This document shows, piece by piece, positions 35,636 to 54,110 of a stretch of 64,000 nt of DNA. Positions within the stretch are counted from its first letter, which is position 1; the number at the start of each line of letters is the position of its first letter. The DNA is from Acestrorhynchus altus. Lineage: Eukaryota > Chordata > Actinopteri > Characiformes > Acestrorhynchidae. A program made the position numbers and the translations under genes. Below the pieces are notes generated by a model. It was not told the origin of the DNA and did no database searches. It worked only from the letters and a program-made list of their open reading frames with translations. The stretch spans positions 15,986,528 through 16,050,527 of the forward strand of contig CM067506.1 of assembly GCA_034509495.1 (NCBI GenBank), given 5' to 3'.

Positions 35636-36130
35636 GTTAACACGGACACTCATCTGCAGTCTCGGGTCTCTGGCGGTAAAAGTGAGACAGTTCCATCTGC
35701 GCTGCGGAGACACGGAGTGAACGCAGCCATCTACTCACTCTTCCCAGTTCGGTCACGAGAGCGATCAGCTGACCTACAGCCCGCGAGCGTAATCCGGCTC
35801 CACACGTCAGCAGCTCCGCTCCGGGATTCCGGCCCACCGCTCTCAGTCTGAGCACGCAGCCGGGACGAAAGCCCGGAGCGGAGCGGACGTGCTGACGACT
35901 GGAGCCGACACTGCTGAACGCTCTGATCTATCAGTCAGCTGCTGCTTCCATGGCAACGCCGGGACCTACTGTTGCCTTGGTGATGCAGAGACATTCATCA
36001 TCTTTAACAGAGCTATTAACAGCGAGACATTTCCAGACAGTCACAGACCTGACTGTGAAACAGCGGAACTTACGCGTTTTTAACGCGCATTTTTAACGTA
36101 AGAGCTGCGCGCGAAATACGCAGACCGCGC
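35600..36130. promoter_or_regulatory. manba: CpG-rich promoter region of manba
   Basis: Sequence around and upstream of the manba start is rich in CG dinucleotides (GCGGAGACACGG, CCGCGAGCGTAATCCGG, CGGGACGAAAGCCCGGAGCG), unlike the AT-rich surroundings. No TATA element stands out, which fits a housekeeping lysosomal gene. Open frames on both strands here are probably incidental to the GC content. Confidence 0.5.
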
Positions 36131-36166
36131 GTCACCCAAACTCTTCTACACATGTGACAAGATCGG

Positions 36167-36228
<62 letters not shown>
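36167..36228. repeat. (GATA)15 microsatellite
   Basis: Near-perfect GATA array just upstream of the manba CpG-rich region. Confidence 0.97.
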
Positions 36229-36654
36229 AACTCTGTGAATTTACTACATTTTATATTTTCTTTTTAATTAAATATTTACATATTATGATAATATTTCACA
36301 AATAACATGCTTAAAAATGATTAAAATGTGAAATTTAAATATAATTGTCATATAATAAATATTATTGTTATTTAGAATTTTGTTTTAGGTCTGAAGTGTA
36401 AAAATGTAAACAACCAAAATGACATACATTTCCTTCCTCACAAACATTTGAAAGAAAAGACAAAGTAGTATTTGTTACTATTCAGAGCTATTTTTACTGA
36501 ACTACACTGAATAAAATTAGTTATGACCCACATATGCAATTCAAACGAAGAGATTTTTTTTGACTGACAGAATTCATTAAGTCTACCATCGTATATAACT
36601 AGGCTTGTACATGAACGTCCACTTCTGATCATAAGAAACATCAGTTCTTTCTCA

Positions 36655-36990
36655 CTCTAAATCCTGCCGCCTGACACACTGGACCCACATCAGTTTGCCT
36701 ACCACCGCAGCAACAGGTCAACTGAGGATGTCATTTCCACAGCACTCCACACCACACTGACCCATATGGACTCCTATGTTAGAACACTGATCATCAACTT
36801 TAGTTTAGCGTTCAACACAGTGATCCCCTCCAAGCTGATCTCCAAGTTTAGCCATCTGGGTATCAGCACATCCCTCTGAAACTAGATTTTGGACTTCCTG
36901 ACTGACAGACAGACCCCCTGTCTGTCAAGCTAGACAACTTCTCCTCCTCCATCACAGGGAACACCAGCGTTCCACAAGCGGACACAAGAG
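36655..36990 (+). mobile_element. Rex1-like LINE reverse-transcriptase fragment
   Basis: Reads LDPHQFAYHRSNRSTEDVIS, then ALHTTLTHMDSYVRTLIINF and SLAFNTVIPSKLISKFSHLG before an in-frame stop. This matches the palm region of fish Rex/CR1-type reverse transcriptases, where FSSAFNT is the catalytic A motif; here it is SLAFNT after NF, so the first Asp is gone too. Dead fragment. Confidence 0.75.
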
Positions 36991-37039
36991 GAAGCTGTCT
37001 GAAAGGGATGTTGCGGTGCTAACCTGGATTGTATAAAAA

Positions 37040-37165
37040 AAATGTCATTCCCAAGACGAATTGATGCTGTATTGGCCACAAAAGGAGGCCCTAGTACACC
37101 ATACTAATAAATTATTGTGGTCTAAAACCAGGTGTTTCAGTTTCATTGTCCAACCCCTGTGGGTA
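37040..37165 (+). mobile_element. Tc1-like 3' end
   Basis: Short end of a Tc1-type element: a RRIDAVLATKGGPSTPY tail of the transposase, then AAACCAGGTGTTTCAGTTTC and ATTGTCCAACCCCTGT, which is the complement of a common fish Tc1 inverted repeat. No matching left end. Confidence 0.65.
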
Positions 37166-37559
37166 CATATATAAAACCCTGAGACTAATTACAATAGAAC
37201 TAAATTAAACAAATGACACAAAACAGTTTTTACATTTATTTTCTGAGAAAAATTACACAACATTAAATATCTTGTCAAAAAAGTATGTGAATCTTTGAGT
37301 ATCATTAACATTAACTATTTCCTACAATTGGTGATTAATCTTGCACAATAAACTTAGGCCATTCCTTTTAACAAACCGCTTTAGTGATGTTTGTGAGCTT
37401 CCTTGCATCAACTGCTCTTAATATTTACATTTAAATGACTATTATTGTATATAATAGTAATATTATAACTGTACAATCTTCCCCATTGGAGTTCTATGTA
37501 CAGCCTATGTACAGTATTACATTTTCTCATTCACAGCAAACTATTAGGGAACAATTTTA

Positions 37560-38330
37560 AAGTATGACAAGCATTTCAAATATATTTCTCCTTGTATCCT
37601 GATCAACCATAATATTAAAACCACTGAAAGGTGAAGTGAATAAAATATATCTTGTTATAATGGCAAAGTCTGTATTATACAATACATGGAAAGAAAATTG
37701 TGACAGCAACACATTACACCTACAGGAGCTTTTATGAAATTCCATTTTTCATTTTTAGGCATTAATATGGAATGGTCCAGGTTTGGAGTGTTGTAGTTAT
37801 TGACTCAGCAGAGAAGCTAAAGACTTATGCATTATGCGTCTCAGGGCTTGGTGTCCACGATCTGTACCTTTATGTGGTCTGACACTGGATGAGTTGCTGT
37901 GTTTCCTAAACAATTCCACTTTTCTATAATACCACAGAATTAATTAATTGTGGAATATCTAGGAGGGAAGAAATTTTCAGAACTGGCTTGTTGAAACAGT
38001 GGCGTCCTATTATAGTACCATGCTGGAATTCTGTGTGCTCTTTAGAATAATCAATTCTTTCACTAATGTTTGTAAAGGCAGACTGCATTACTTGGTGCTT
38101 AATATTTTACACCTGTGGCAAAGGGATTTGTCCCAATAGAGTTGGTTCTCATAGTCTATGTGTTGCATGTAAGACAAATGGAGAGGGTTAAAGAACTAAG
38201 CAACTTTGACAATGCCCACATAGGTTTGGTCAGCTGAGTCAGAGTTGGTATCTGCATCCCCTGCCTTGGTGCCAATGGTCTTAATAGCTCATCACTGTAC
38301 ATTTTAGTCAGGCAAACTGGATATAGTTGA
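37560..38330. mobile_element. Degenerate DNA-transposon repeat, copy A
   Basis: The segment 37980-38150 aligns by eye with 60025-60110: GCTTGTTGAAACAGTGGCGT, then CCATGCTGGAATTC, GCTCTTTAGAATAATCAATT and CTTTCACTAATGTTTGT. It belongs to a dispersed family whose name I cannot give safely. No intact frame. A different fragment (CATAATATTAAAACCACTGA) sits at its left edge near 37608. Confidence 0.5.
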
Positions 38331-38360
38331 AGAAGGGATGCAGGGAACAGGTTTCACCTA

Positions 38361-38366
38361 TTTATT
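38361..38366 (-). other. Poly(A) signal overlapping the THAP gene stop codon
   Basis: The minus strand reads CAG TGA ATAAA, so the hexamer AATAAA begins at the last base of the TGA stop (38368-38366). It is the only AATAAA beside the stop. Confidence 0.6.
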
Positions 38367-40121
38367 CACTGACCCAAAATATGTGGCTGGAAGTTTGTCA
38401 ACATACTGACCACAAACCAGATCTGATTAATGTTACTAAGTATGGAGTTTGGGATTTTTTCAGACACAATTTTGAATTTTCTGATTTTTGCAATAGCTTT
38501 CTTGACAAGCAACCTGTATTTTGCCATTTTTTTCTTCTGCGTGTCCAGAATCTGTTCATTGCTCTGTGCAAATGGAGGAATATTAAGGCTCAGGCCAATT
38601 TCCTCAATATCCTTTTGATTCTGAAAACCTTTACCTGCCATCAAGCCATCACCTGGGTTTAGGTAGCCAGTTTCAATCAGGTGATAAAGTTGAGTTGTGA
38701 TGCCACACTGTTTGAAAATGTCTCTGTCCGATACCGTTCCAGTGTACAGCGTGGACACAAACAATATGGATCCACAAGGATCACATACAACCAGTCCTTT
38801 AAGTGTGTTTGTGGTTCTACTATCAGAGACAGTGTGACTGGGGAGCAGCAGCGACGTTGGTCTTTCCAGTTTTAATTCTATACAGTCCATAATGGCAAAG
38901 GTAGTAGGGAATTCTTTCTTGAAGTTGTCCGGCATGTGAGCTGAGATAACGTCCCTGTGTGGCCATAGAGATACCTGACCAAGCCCCAGGTATAAGTAGT
39001 TGATCCAAGCATTGACAATTAAGTTGGCACTTTGCACATCAATCTGGAATTTAAATGCCAGGTCCTTAATATCATAATTGTTGCGCAGTTTCATCAAAAA
39101 AAGTAAGAACTGGTTGCGGAGGGGCACGGTTTTGGTGTGCCGAGTTTCCTTTGTGTACATGAGGGGAATGAGTGTTTGTGGAGTTGTATCATCACTGGGG
39201 ATTCTAAAAAACGTGCACAGACTATTAAACATGTCAAATGTGAACCCAGTACAAAATTCAAAGTAACTGGCAATGGTGCTGTTATTGATTAATTCAGGTG
39301 TCACACTTATATACTGCATATTTGACAGTTGTTTTTTGAGATGCTCAATTTCTTCAGCTTGAATGTAGGCTGTCATCCTCAAGGAATCCTCTACAGATGT
39401 TGATTTGATTGATGATAGTAATGCCATGTGCTGTAGCCGTGTCTCAGTGTCCATATCTCTCTGAGGGTCATTTTCACATATGACAGCTAGAAGGAAGATT
39501 CAAAAGCAAAAATAAGAATTATTTATCATCACGCTTTCTAATTCACAAGATGCAACATCTAACTGTGGGTCCTTAGACAGCTTAATGCTTCAGCATGGTG
39601 TACCCTTTCAAAAAGCAACACTAGATGGCACAGCTGAATGAGTGCATTGTAGTGAGGCTGGTGATCATTGAAATACCATTATAGTGGCAGTGATAAAAAT
39701 CATGGACAGCTAAAGCTGCCTTCACTACAAAAAGACAGGAAATATCCATCTCCAGAGCCACCAATCCAAAAATGATTTGCATTCATAAATCTCAACACCT
39801 TTATCTTGTTTTGTAGCCCAATTCCTCTCCCCAATTTGGAATTACCAATTAACCAACCCAATTAGGACTCTCCCCTTTCACATTTGACGTGAAGACAAGC
39901 ACATGCCTCTTCTGATACAAGGGAAGTCAGCCACTGCCTCCTTTCAAACTGCCACTAATGCATCATTGCTGGACAGCCAAGGAAATTGTCAGGTCCCCAG
40001 CTCCAATACAACAGCTAACAGATGCATGTGAGGCAAAATTGTTTCCAGTTTCCTGCTTCTCACATTCAAATCATGGCACAGTCTTGCATTGGTATTGCCC
40101 ATTTACCATTTAAAATATTGC

Positions 40122-40158
<37 letters not shown>

Positions 40159-40209
40159 AGTATAATGACAGTAGCCATGCTGATAGATTTGAGGAGTAAC
40201 AACTGCTGT

Positions 40210-40275
<66 letters not shown>

Positions 40276-40883
40276 TATAACTGACTACTGTGAAATGTGG
40301 AGTTTTAACATTTACTTTGGTATTTATTGTATAGTTTGAAATGTTTGTTGCCATGACAATGTAACACAAAAATGTAACTGAAGATAAATTGGGCAAGGTA
40401 TTTAGAAAAATGTAATTAAATATAAATGTAATTAGAAAAATGTTATTAAAAGGCAATATTCTCTTTTAGTTAGTATGACTGAAACACAATATGACAATAT
40501 ACTGTATGTTTTTTACCAGTGTTTATCTGAGCATTAAATGAGCTCTTTATTTAACAGAGATTCAAAGTATCAAAGTTTAGCCAGCTGTTTTAGACCACAG
40601 ATAAAGTACTCTGAAGCGAAGGGCCACCACCTCCAATTTATCCCCCTTTCTTCTTTCATTTTATTATGGAGGTCTTCGTGTGAACAACTATTCATCTTCA
40701 AAAGTCTTTTATATACTTAACCTGACCCTTCATTAGTAACTCACCACATACTGCCTGATACACTGTTGTTCATTAAATACAAACTCACATGTGTTGGAGG
40801 TTGGAATAATCTCCACAGTCTCTAAGATGGTTTCACTCTGCTCACACCTCTGCCTGCACATACATGACAGAGAGAGAGATACA

Positions 40884-40934
<51 letters not shown>

Positions 40935-41707
40935 ACAAAAAATGACTGACAAACAACAGAGAGTTACAGGTTAAACGGATGTATTTATAGAAATTACTTT
41001 TTTTTCGGAGGTGACTTGGGGATGTTCTTCTCATCCAGGGCATCCAGAGGATCTGGGGAGTCATCAGTCGGGGCTCCATTGACAAAGTGCTTAGAGAAAC
41101 CAAAATTACAGCATAGGCCGTTACATAATCAAAGAACCAGTGAAATAACATTAAAGCTTATTGGGCTGATGTCAGAATGTCCTTCCATAGGGCATGTTTA
41201 CAGGTTCAGCTGCCAAAATAAAAGTGTGATATGCTGACAGAACACATTTATTATCAGAACATGATGACAGAAACAGCTGGATAAGGAGGAGTAAATGATC
41301 AGGAGTAAAATCTCTCATGATCAGAAATAATATTTTGACAGAATAAATGAGAGCAGGAGGGAGCAGGGATGAGACTGTGATTGTGATGTGGTTCTTGTCT
41401 GATTGGTCACTTTCTAACTGGCCACACGTAAACAGAAGCTGTGTTTTGGACCAGCCTGCTGTCTGTGGACTCTAACAGCAGGACGGCTCCAGGCCGGGCG
41501 CTTAGATACCTTCGAGCAGACGTAGGTGTTTTTGGTGATGGTGTCCATGTTCAGGCGGTTTGGTGGTCTTCCACACAGGCGAATCCAGAGCTGGCATTTC
41601 TCAGAATTAGTTTTGGGTTTCGGGAAAGGGAAGAAAACAACACCCTCTACTCTGTTGGGGTATCGAGTGTCGCTTTTACAAGAGCCCCACGCACAACGCT
41701 TCACCAT
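38366..41707 (-). CDS. THAP finger fused to Harbinger-type DDE domain, probably domesticated
   Basis: Four exons, 41707-41510, 41089-40998, 40853-40789 and 39486-38366, join with AG/GT borders and correct phases to 491 residues. Residues 1-85 form a THAP DNA-binding domain: zinc ligands Cys5, Cys10, Cys64 and His67 (VCSK-HF across the first intron) and conserved Trp41. An acidic, then Lys-rich linker follows (DDSPDPLDALDEKN). Residues about 155-185 suit a short coiled coil. The rest matches the PIF/Harbinger (ISL2EU-like) transposase fold, with an HTH part (FTFDMFNSLCTFF), the DDE core and the usual end INQIWFVVSMLTNFQP. Asp319 of the triad is present (IMDCIE), but the usual ADKGF or ADRGF Asp is Gly403 (MAGKGF) and the usual VER Glu is Lys447 (LLVKKA). 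I see no inverted repeats around it. It is inferred to be a host DNA-binding protein; a recently dead transposon copy is the alternative. Confidence 0.8.
39780..40090. mobile_element. Possible SINE-like repeat
   Basis: The text CCCCAATTTGGAATTACCAA, then GACTCTCCCC and CCAATACAACAGCTAACAGA, resembles a dispersed fish repeat that I recall with this order of blocks. It lies in the last intron of the THAP gene. Borders are uncertain. Confidence 0.4.
40128..40156. repeat. (ATT)n microsatellite
   Basis: Perfect ATT array in the third intron of the THAP gene. Confidence 0.95.
40212..40270. repeat. (TA)n microsatellite
   Basis: Perfect TA run of about 29 units in the third intron of the THAP gene. 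Confidence 0.97.
40886..40931. repeat. (AG)n microsatellite
   Basis: Long AG run in intron 2 of the THAP gene, 35 bases before (on the minus strand, upstream of) exon 3, so on the transcript it is a CT-rich tract that could act as an extended polypyrimidine tract. Confidence 0.9.
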
Positions 41708-42070
41708 GTCCAGGGGCTCCGCGGAGGTCCTGAGCGCTTGACCGAAATAATGGCGGATAGTAACGGTTGCTAAGCAATGATTGGAGATGCAGGGGAATAA
41801 GGCGGGGCTTGAGAGGAGGGACCTCTGTCTGCGTCCCAATTTGAAGGCAGTTCCCTTGGTGCCTCGCTGAACAAACAAGTCCATGAGTCAGTAACGTTAT
41901 CAGTGAGCTCACGGAGGCGGGCCGTATGTTCCACTGTGCTGTATGAGAACTGGAACAGCGCCACAGCCTGTCCGACACGCGGCGGAACAAGCGCGACCCC
42001 ACGAGGCTCCTCGCGCTAAATGTCCGCTCAGCAGCCAATTACGTGGCGGAGCTGGTTGCGTTCCGGAACC
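41690..42070. promoter_or_regulatory. CpG-rich promoter region of the THAP gene
   Basis: CG dinucleotides are frequent directly upstream of the ATG at 41707 (CACGGAGGCGGGCCG, GACACGCGGCGGAACAAGCGCGACC, TCCTCGCGCTAAATGTCCGC). A CpG-rich start is usual for broadly expressed vertebrate host genes and unusual for an inserted transposon, but this is inference. Confidence 0.45.
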
Positions 42071-42292
42071 AATGGGATTGCTTTAAATGGCGTCGTACCA
42101 AGGAATCGGCTGTCAAAGTAAAAGCCCAACTTGTTCCGCCATGTGCAGAGAAACTGAACGAAGAGGCGAGGCTTCACCCAAACCACAGCCTGTCCCTGAT
42201 AACTGAGCTTTGGATGAATTGTAGATGCACCAAACAGTTGTCACTCTGGCAGAAATTATGGCTGTGAAAATAACATTTTGACACACACACAG

Positions 42293-42294
<2 letters not shown>

Positions 42295-42345
<51 letters not shown>

Positions 42346-42359
42346 CCTCCCTCCCTCCC
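42295..42359. repeat. (CT)n-(CCCT)n microsatellite
   Basis: A CT run followed by four to five TCCC units. Confidence 0.95.
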
Positions 42360-45300
42360 AGAATCCCTGAATTGCTTGAAATGTCTGGGATTTCTAGTAT
42401 TTGCTTCTACAGTTGCCACACAGTACACATTTGTACATAACAAAATGATCAAATATCAAATACATATAAAAACTATATTTTCCCCCTCATTCTGTATGTA
42501 ATAAAGCCTATTCACAGGTCACTTATAAATAGATGGTTCTGCATGAAGGAACTCTAACAAAAAGTTTACTTGAAGTTAATATTATCAAGTAACTGATAAC
42601 AAAGTATATCCCCCAAATTCATAGTAGTACTCTTTCAATACATTTTTTGATTAAATCCCTTTTATGGCCAGAGTCCAACCCCAAGTCCCTGTTCCACACA
42701 AGGCATGTGCCACCCCAACCTAGTTTTGATGCGAACTTTATACACCTTATACACAAGCAAAATTTAACTACCTACAGACTCCACATAAACAATTACTAGA
42801 CATACAAAGAGTTCAGAACATTTTGTTTTTCTTAAAAAAATCCTGAAAACAAATCCTTAAAAAACAATTCCTGTATTGGATACCAAAATATAAGAATAAA
42901 ACTTAAATTCCAGTTCAAAGCTAAATGCACATTTTGTATTAGGTAATTAGAATTTGTCAGATAGCCTCTCCGAAATCCATCCCACCTCAAACCACAAGCC
43001 AAGTATACAAAACCTTATGTTATTGTTTAATGTTATGTTATTTAATGTTATGAAAATTACAGATTTTCTAGTCTAGTCCAAATATACTTAGTATAAGCCA
43101 TGTTTACTTAAGTATAATTTTGGTTAGGATATCTATAAGTTAACAAGTAAACTGATAGCATACTTGTTTAAGTTTAAAAGAAGTATACTATACAATATTG
43201 AGCCTTCTGGAGGGGTCGTGGGCTTAATTCAGCGAAACACTGACATAGAAAGGAAGAACTTGTGAGAAAATAATTGAAGTATAGGTAAAGTGAACGGGCT
43301 GGAACAAATGTGTAACTGTTAGTTGCATCATCTTGTCAACCTCCTGTCTCATATAACAGTTAACCTTTACGGAAAGGTGGCTGAATGGATCACAAACAGC
43401 CACAATAAACTTAGTTCTAAAATGTAGAATCGTTTTATCTTCCTGCAGCCTTGGTTAATAGATGTTTTGCTTATCTGATCATAAACAGCAAAAGAAACTT
43501 TAGTGTGGTGGTGTTCAGGCTTGTTTGGAGTATTGTTTACAGAAAGGAACTGTTGCTGATCAGATTAGTGGTTTAGTGTGGGGGCTTACTTGTATTTTTG
43601 GGTAAAGACTGGTGGTAATGGAAATGTTGATCGGATCATGAATGGCCACAGCAACTTTAGATGAAGGGAAGTGCTGATAGTTGGAAATGAGGTGGGCCTT
43701 ATGTATAAACCAAGTTGTTAGGTGTAGGACTTTGCCATATTCCTTTATTATTTATCTTAAGTAGTAATACCATACTTGATTTATTGTAAGGGTAGTTTTT
43801 AACAATAAGCACAGCTGTTGTTAGTACTACAACATAAACCTTAATATAAGTTTTGAAAGGATTACATGACATTCTTTACTTGTTATCGTATATTAATAAC
43901 CACTCATCCATATCTCTATTGCAAAACACAGCTCATATCAGCATGCTTTTGGTCATGTCTGTCCAGTAAAGTCATTGGAGTGGTGTGTCTTTTTCCAGAG
44001 CAGTATACAATCAACACTGGTAAGATATAGGTGATTTATTTAATAGTTAGGCCTATACAGAAACTGTATCAGGCTCTTAGTATCATCATGCTGTTTATCC
44101 ATTTAAGTAATTTGTCCTTTTTGAACAATATACAAATCTTCTATGCAAAAATGCGTACAGTAGTCTGTAACTGTGGCTTAGAGTCCAGAAGAGCATGGTT
44201 TATCTGGCTCCCTTTCCCTGGCACCAGCACAGATTTCTAATTTGATAGCCCTCCCAGGTTGGTGGTCTCATGTGAAAAGGATTAGGTTAGGGTGCAGACC
44301 TGGATATGACTAAATTATAGCATTATTTGGTTAAAATGACTAAATTAAAAGAGAAAACATATGTCATGTTTAACATTTTCCATTTGTACATCTTACCCAA
44401 AACAGTATGCTTTTCAGATATAAATGTACGAAAGGATCTCAGAATCAGAACTTTTCCAGAACATATTTTTTTTTTAAAATTACACATAAAGTGACATTTC
44501 CAGTTGAATGTTTTGCCTTTGATCAGCGATCACAAACACAGGAAAGACTGCTGACCTGACAGTTGAGTTGAAGGCAATCATAGACACACCTCACAAAGAG
44601 GGTATATGAAAGCACATTTATGGAAAGTTGACTGGAAGAGCACAGTCTTGAAAAATTTGTCAAGAAAAGCTGATACAAATCAGGACAGCTTTGTTAGTGA
44701 CTACAACTGCAGCATTCTTAAGCCCCTCCTGAATTTCAGGAGACCTCAAAAACGTCTTGCATGTTCTAAGGAGAAAAATAACTGCACTGTTGCTCAGTCC
44801 TCTTTTCAGATCAACATTTTGATTTCATTTGGAAATCATGTGTTCTAGAAACTCAACCCAAGTTCCTAGAGACAAGGAAGCGTGGAGAGACACAATCAAG
44901 GGTGTATAAAATCTACACAGGATCATTTCATCTGTTGGTTGGTCCACTAAGTTTCGTCAATACAGCAGGGCTTGGCACTTGTCCACACTGTCAAATGTCT
45001 TATATATTAAATAATTTGAGATTCTGGATTTCTAATTTTCATGAGCCTTCATACTGATCAAAAGGTAAATCAAAAAAGGCCTGATTTTTTTAAAACATCT
45101 AATCATTGTTTTCCTTTTTGAATTACATTATGAACAAAAATATTTTCTGCAATATTTTTTTTAAGAGCCACAAGTATGTCTATTATCTACATTGAGATGT
45201 TTTGTCATTCAATAGTAGGAAAATATCAATAAATCAGCAGCACAGATATAGATCCTGTAGGCAGACAAAGAAATCAAGCAGGTAGCTGGTAATATTTCTA

Positions 45301-45530
45301 AAATGCCCGCCATCCGTCCGCACACCCATTTAAAAAAAAAAAAAAAAAATACGAAAACAAAAAACATTTCAGGATTGAAATCAATCCAGAAAGTAAAATG
45401 AGATTATTGCACTTTGGGAACGTCAGACACCCAAGGCACTGCTAAATATGAAATGACTTATTACATAAGCTGGAAATCACATGCTATATCTAGGTTCACA
45501 AAAATGGAACAGGATCACAGACAACGAGTT
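42360..45530. other. 3 kb intergenic stretch, nothing coding recognised
   Basis: Between the THAP gene and the 3' end of ube2d3. Short open frames lack homology or splice context. Around 43620-43740 there is text similar to 21650-21790 (GGATCATG-ATGGCCACAGCAAC), a dispersed repeat I cannot name. Confidence 0.5.
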
Positions 45531-45537
45531 ACACAAC

Positions 45538-45543
45538 TTTATT
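45538..45543 (-). other. ube2d3: Poly(A) signal AATAAA, distal ube2d3 end
   Basis: AATAAA on the minus strand about 570 bases after the stop of the distal terminal exon of ube2d3. Confidence 0.5.
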
Positions 45544-45895
45544 GAGGGGGAAAAATAAAAGTAGCAGGACAATTAAGCCAATTGAGTTGTATTTCACTGC
45601 CACAGCTGTGAGAAGTTGGGCTGAAAGGATCTGAAAGTTCTTAACGTTTAAATGTTTTAAACAGAGGAATCAGATTCATCATGCCACTGTTGTGCAAAAA
45701 TGACCGGTCACCCTGTGATGACATGCAAGAGTACAGCCCTGAAGAAGCAGCACAGCCTACAGTCAAACTCCCTCTCCCTGAGCAGGCCAACACTGCGGTC
45801 ACACAGAGGTGGCACGAAGGTGAGAGGTCAGAGAAAATGACTGGACACATGGATCACAAGGCAGAAAAGCAGAAGCATAGGGGAGGAGGGGGGAC

Positions 45896-45922
45896 AAAAA
45901 AAAAAAAAAAAAAAAAAAAAAA
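45896..45922. repeat. Poly(A)/poly(T) run of 27 bases
   Basis: Uninterrupted A run on the plus strand. On the transcript it is a poly(U) tract within the 3' untranslated region of the distal ube2d3 isoform. Confidence 0.9.
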
Positions 45923-46113
45923 GGTTGTGTTGGGTGGATGGGCTACGGCTCAGAGCTGAAAACTGTGGTGATTCCTGCAGGTTTTGCTGTAGTCTTGTTC
46001 GAGCAGACAACTGGGACTGTTCTTCCATGAGAGACAGACTGAATAAAACGGCCTTAAGACAGTGTCCAAACACGAGAGCATAAACAACAGTTTATAAATG
46101 TGTCCTGCCAACA

Positions 46114-52908
<6,795 letters not shown>

Positions 52909-53707
52909 CTGAGCGGTGCGCGAGTAGGTTTGAGTGGCCGGAGCTGAGACGCAGAGAAGACTAACGGACACACTGAGCGGCGTCCATACACCCCGGACCT
53001 GCCGACAAACAGCCCGACCACGCACAAACAGCCAGCGCCTCTCTAATTCACACAAAACCAACAAACTAGTCTCACAGCTGACAAGATGTCCGTTACGTCG
53101 GCCACCCTTCCGCTTTTAATGACGCATAAAAGGACGGTGCTGATGTTGTACTGCCCCCTCCTGGCCTGGAGGCCCGGCGCCTTAGCGCCTCCGACGATTG
53201 GCTGAGCCCTGGCTCCCTGTCCTGCACCTGCAGCTCCACTGCCCTGCACTTAATGGCTGTGTCCAAAACTGGGAAAGCTGACTTTCTGCCCAAAGTGCTT
53301 CAGTTTATAGGATATGAGCTGCCTTGTTAGCTTGGTCTGTTTGTAGTCTGGAAGTCCAGTGTTGGTACTCAGACCTTGTTCTGTAAACGGGAAACAAACC
53401 AATAAGCCTCTGCCAAGCCACGCGACACAACTCCAGCCAATAAACAAGGATTGTGAAGTGGGAGGGGCGGGACTGTGACTTGAGGAAGGCGTACTATTGG
53501 CTGAGTTCAAAAGGTCCTCTTGTCGTCATTGTAGGGGGCGTGGCCTCTGAAGGGTATCAGCAGAATTGTGCACATATGCTTTAATGATGGAGGTGCCTGT
53601 TACCAAAACACAACACGTTCTGATTTTGACAAGCGATGCACAGCTCACTGTTAATTAGGAACGCTTTGCTGCATCAGCATTAACATTTTCACCCAATAAA
53701 GTCCAGA

Positions 53708-54110
53708 TCAGCGGTCCTTGACCTTTTCCACCTCATATTCTACCTGAACAACTACAAAGCATAAGGATCCACAAGCAAATGAAAGTTTGATATTAACCTG
53801 TTTTTTGCCTTAAAAACATTAAACTGATGACATTTAATTTGCTTTGTTACTTCTGAGATATTTTCTTTGCATTTCTGGTCACAGATAATGTTTATCACTT
53901 GAACATAATCGATCTCTCGATTTTTACTCATACTAAAGAGTTTTCACATAGACTTTTAGGATTTAATGTGGCAATGCACATTAAAACACTAAGGCAAAAC
54001 GCTATGGACTATGTTCTGTACCTAAGAATAGGCCTGCAGATCACTAGAGAGTGCTTCATGGCCCACTGGTGGTCCCCAGCCCACAGGTTGAGAAACCCTG
54101 GTCTAGATCA
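53708..54110. mobile_element. hAT-like non-autonomous element, copy 1
   Basis: Begins AGATCAGCGGTCCTTGACCT and ends GGTTGAGAAACCCTGGTCTA, an imperfect inverted-repeat pair of the CAGTGGTTCTCAACC type seen on hAT/Charlie-like elements. Inside is GGCCCACTGGTGGTCCCCAG shared with the next copy. No transposase frame. Confidence 0.65.

Noticed and set aside
35453..35851. 132-residue plus-strand frame opposite manba exon 1
   Set aside because: Lies antisense to a real exon in CpG-rich DNA, where stop codons are rare; no domain.
36167..36228. Regular short repeats that could suggest a CRISPR array
   Set aside because: Four-base GATA units without spacers; an ordinary vertebrate microsatellite.
38366..41707. 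Idea that the THAP gene is a P-element (THAP9-like) relative
   Set aside because: The DDE part ends INQIWFVVSMLTNFQP and has DCIE and MAGKGF blocks, which are PIF/Harbinger patterns, not the P-element RNase H fold.
41414..41884. 156-residue frame starting upstream of the THAP domain
   Set aside because: The true start is the MVKRCAW Met at 41707, where THAP domains normally begin; the upstream part is non-coding leader.
53043..53510. Overlapping minus-strand frames upstream of ube2d3
   Set aside because: GC-rich promoter sequence with biased composition; no homology or splice support.
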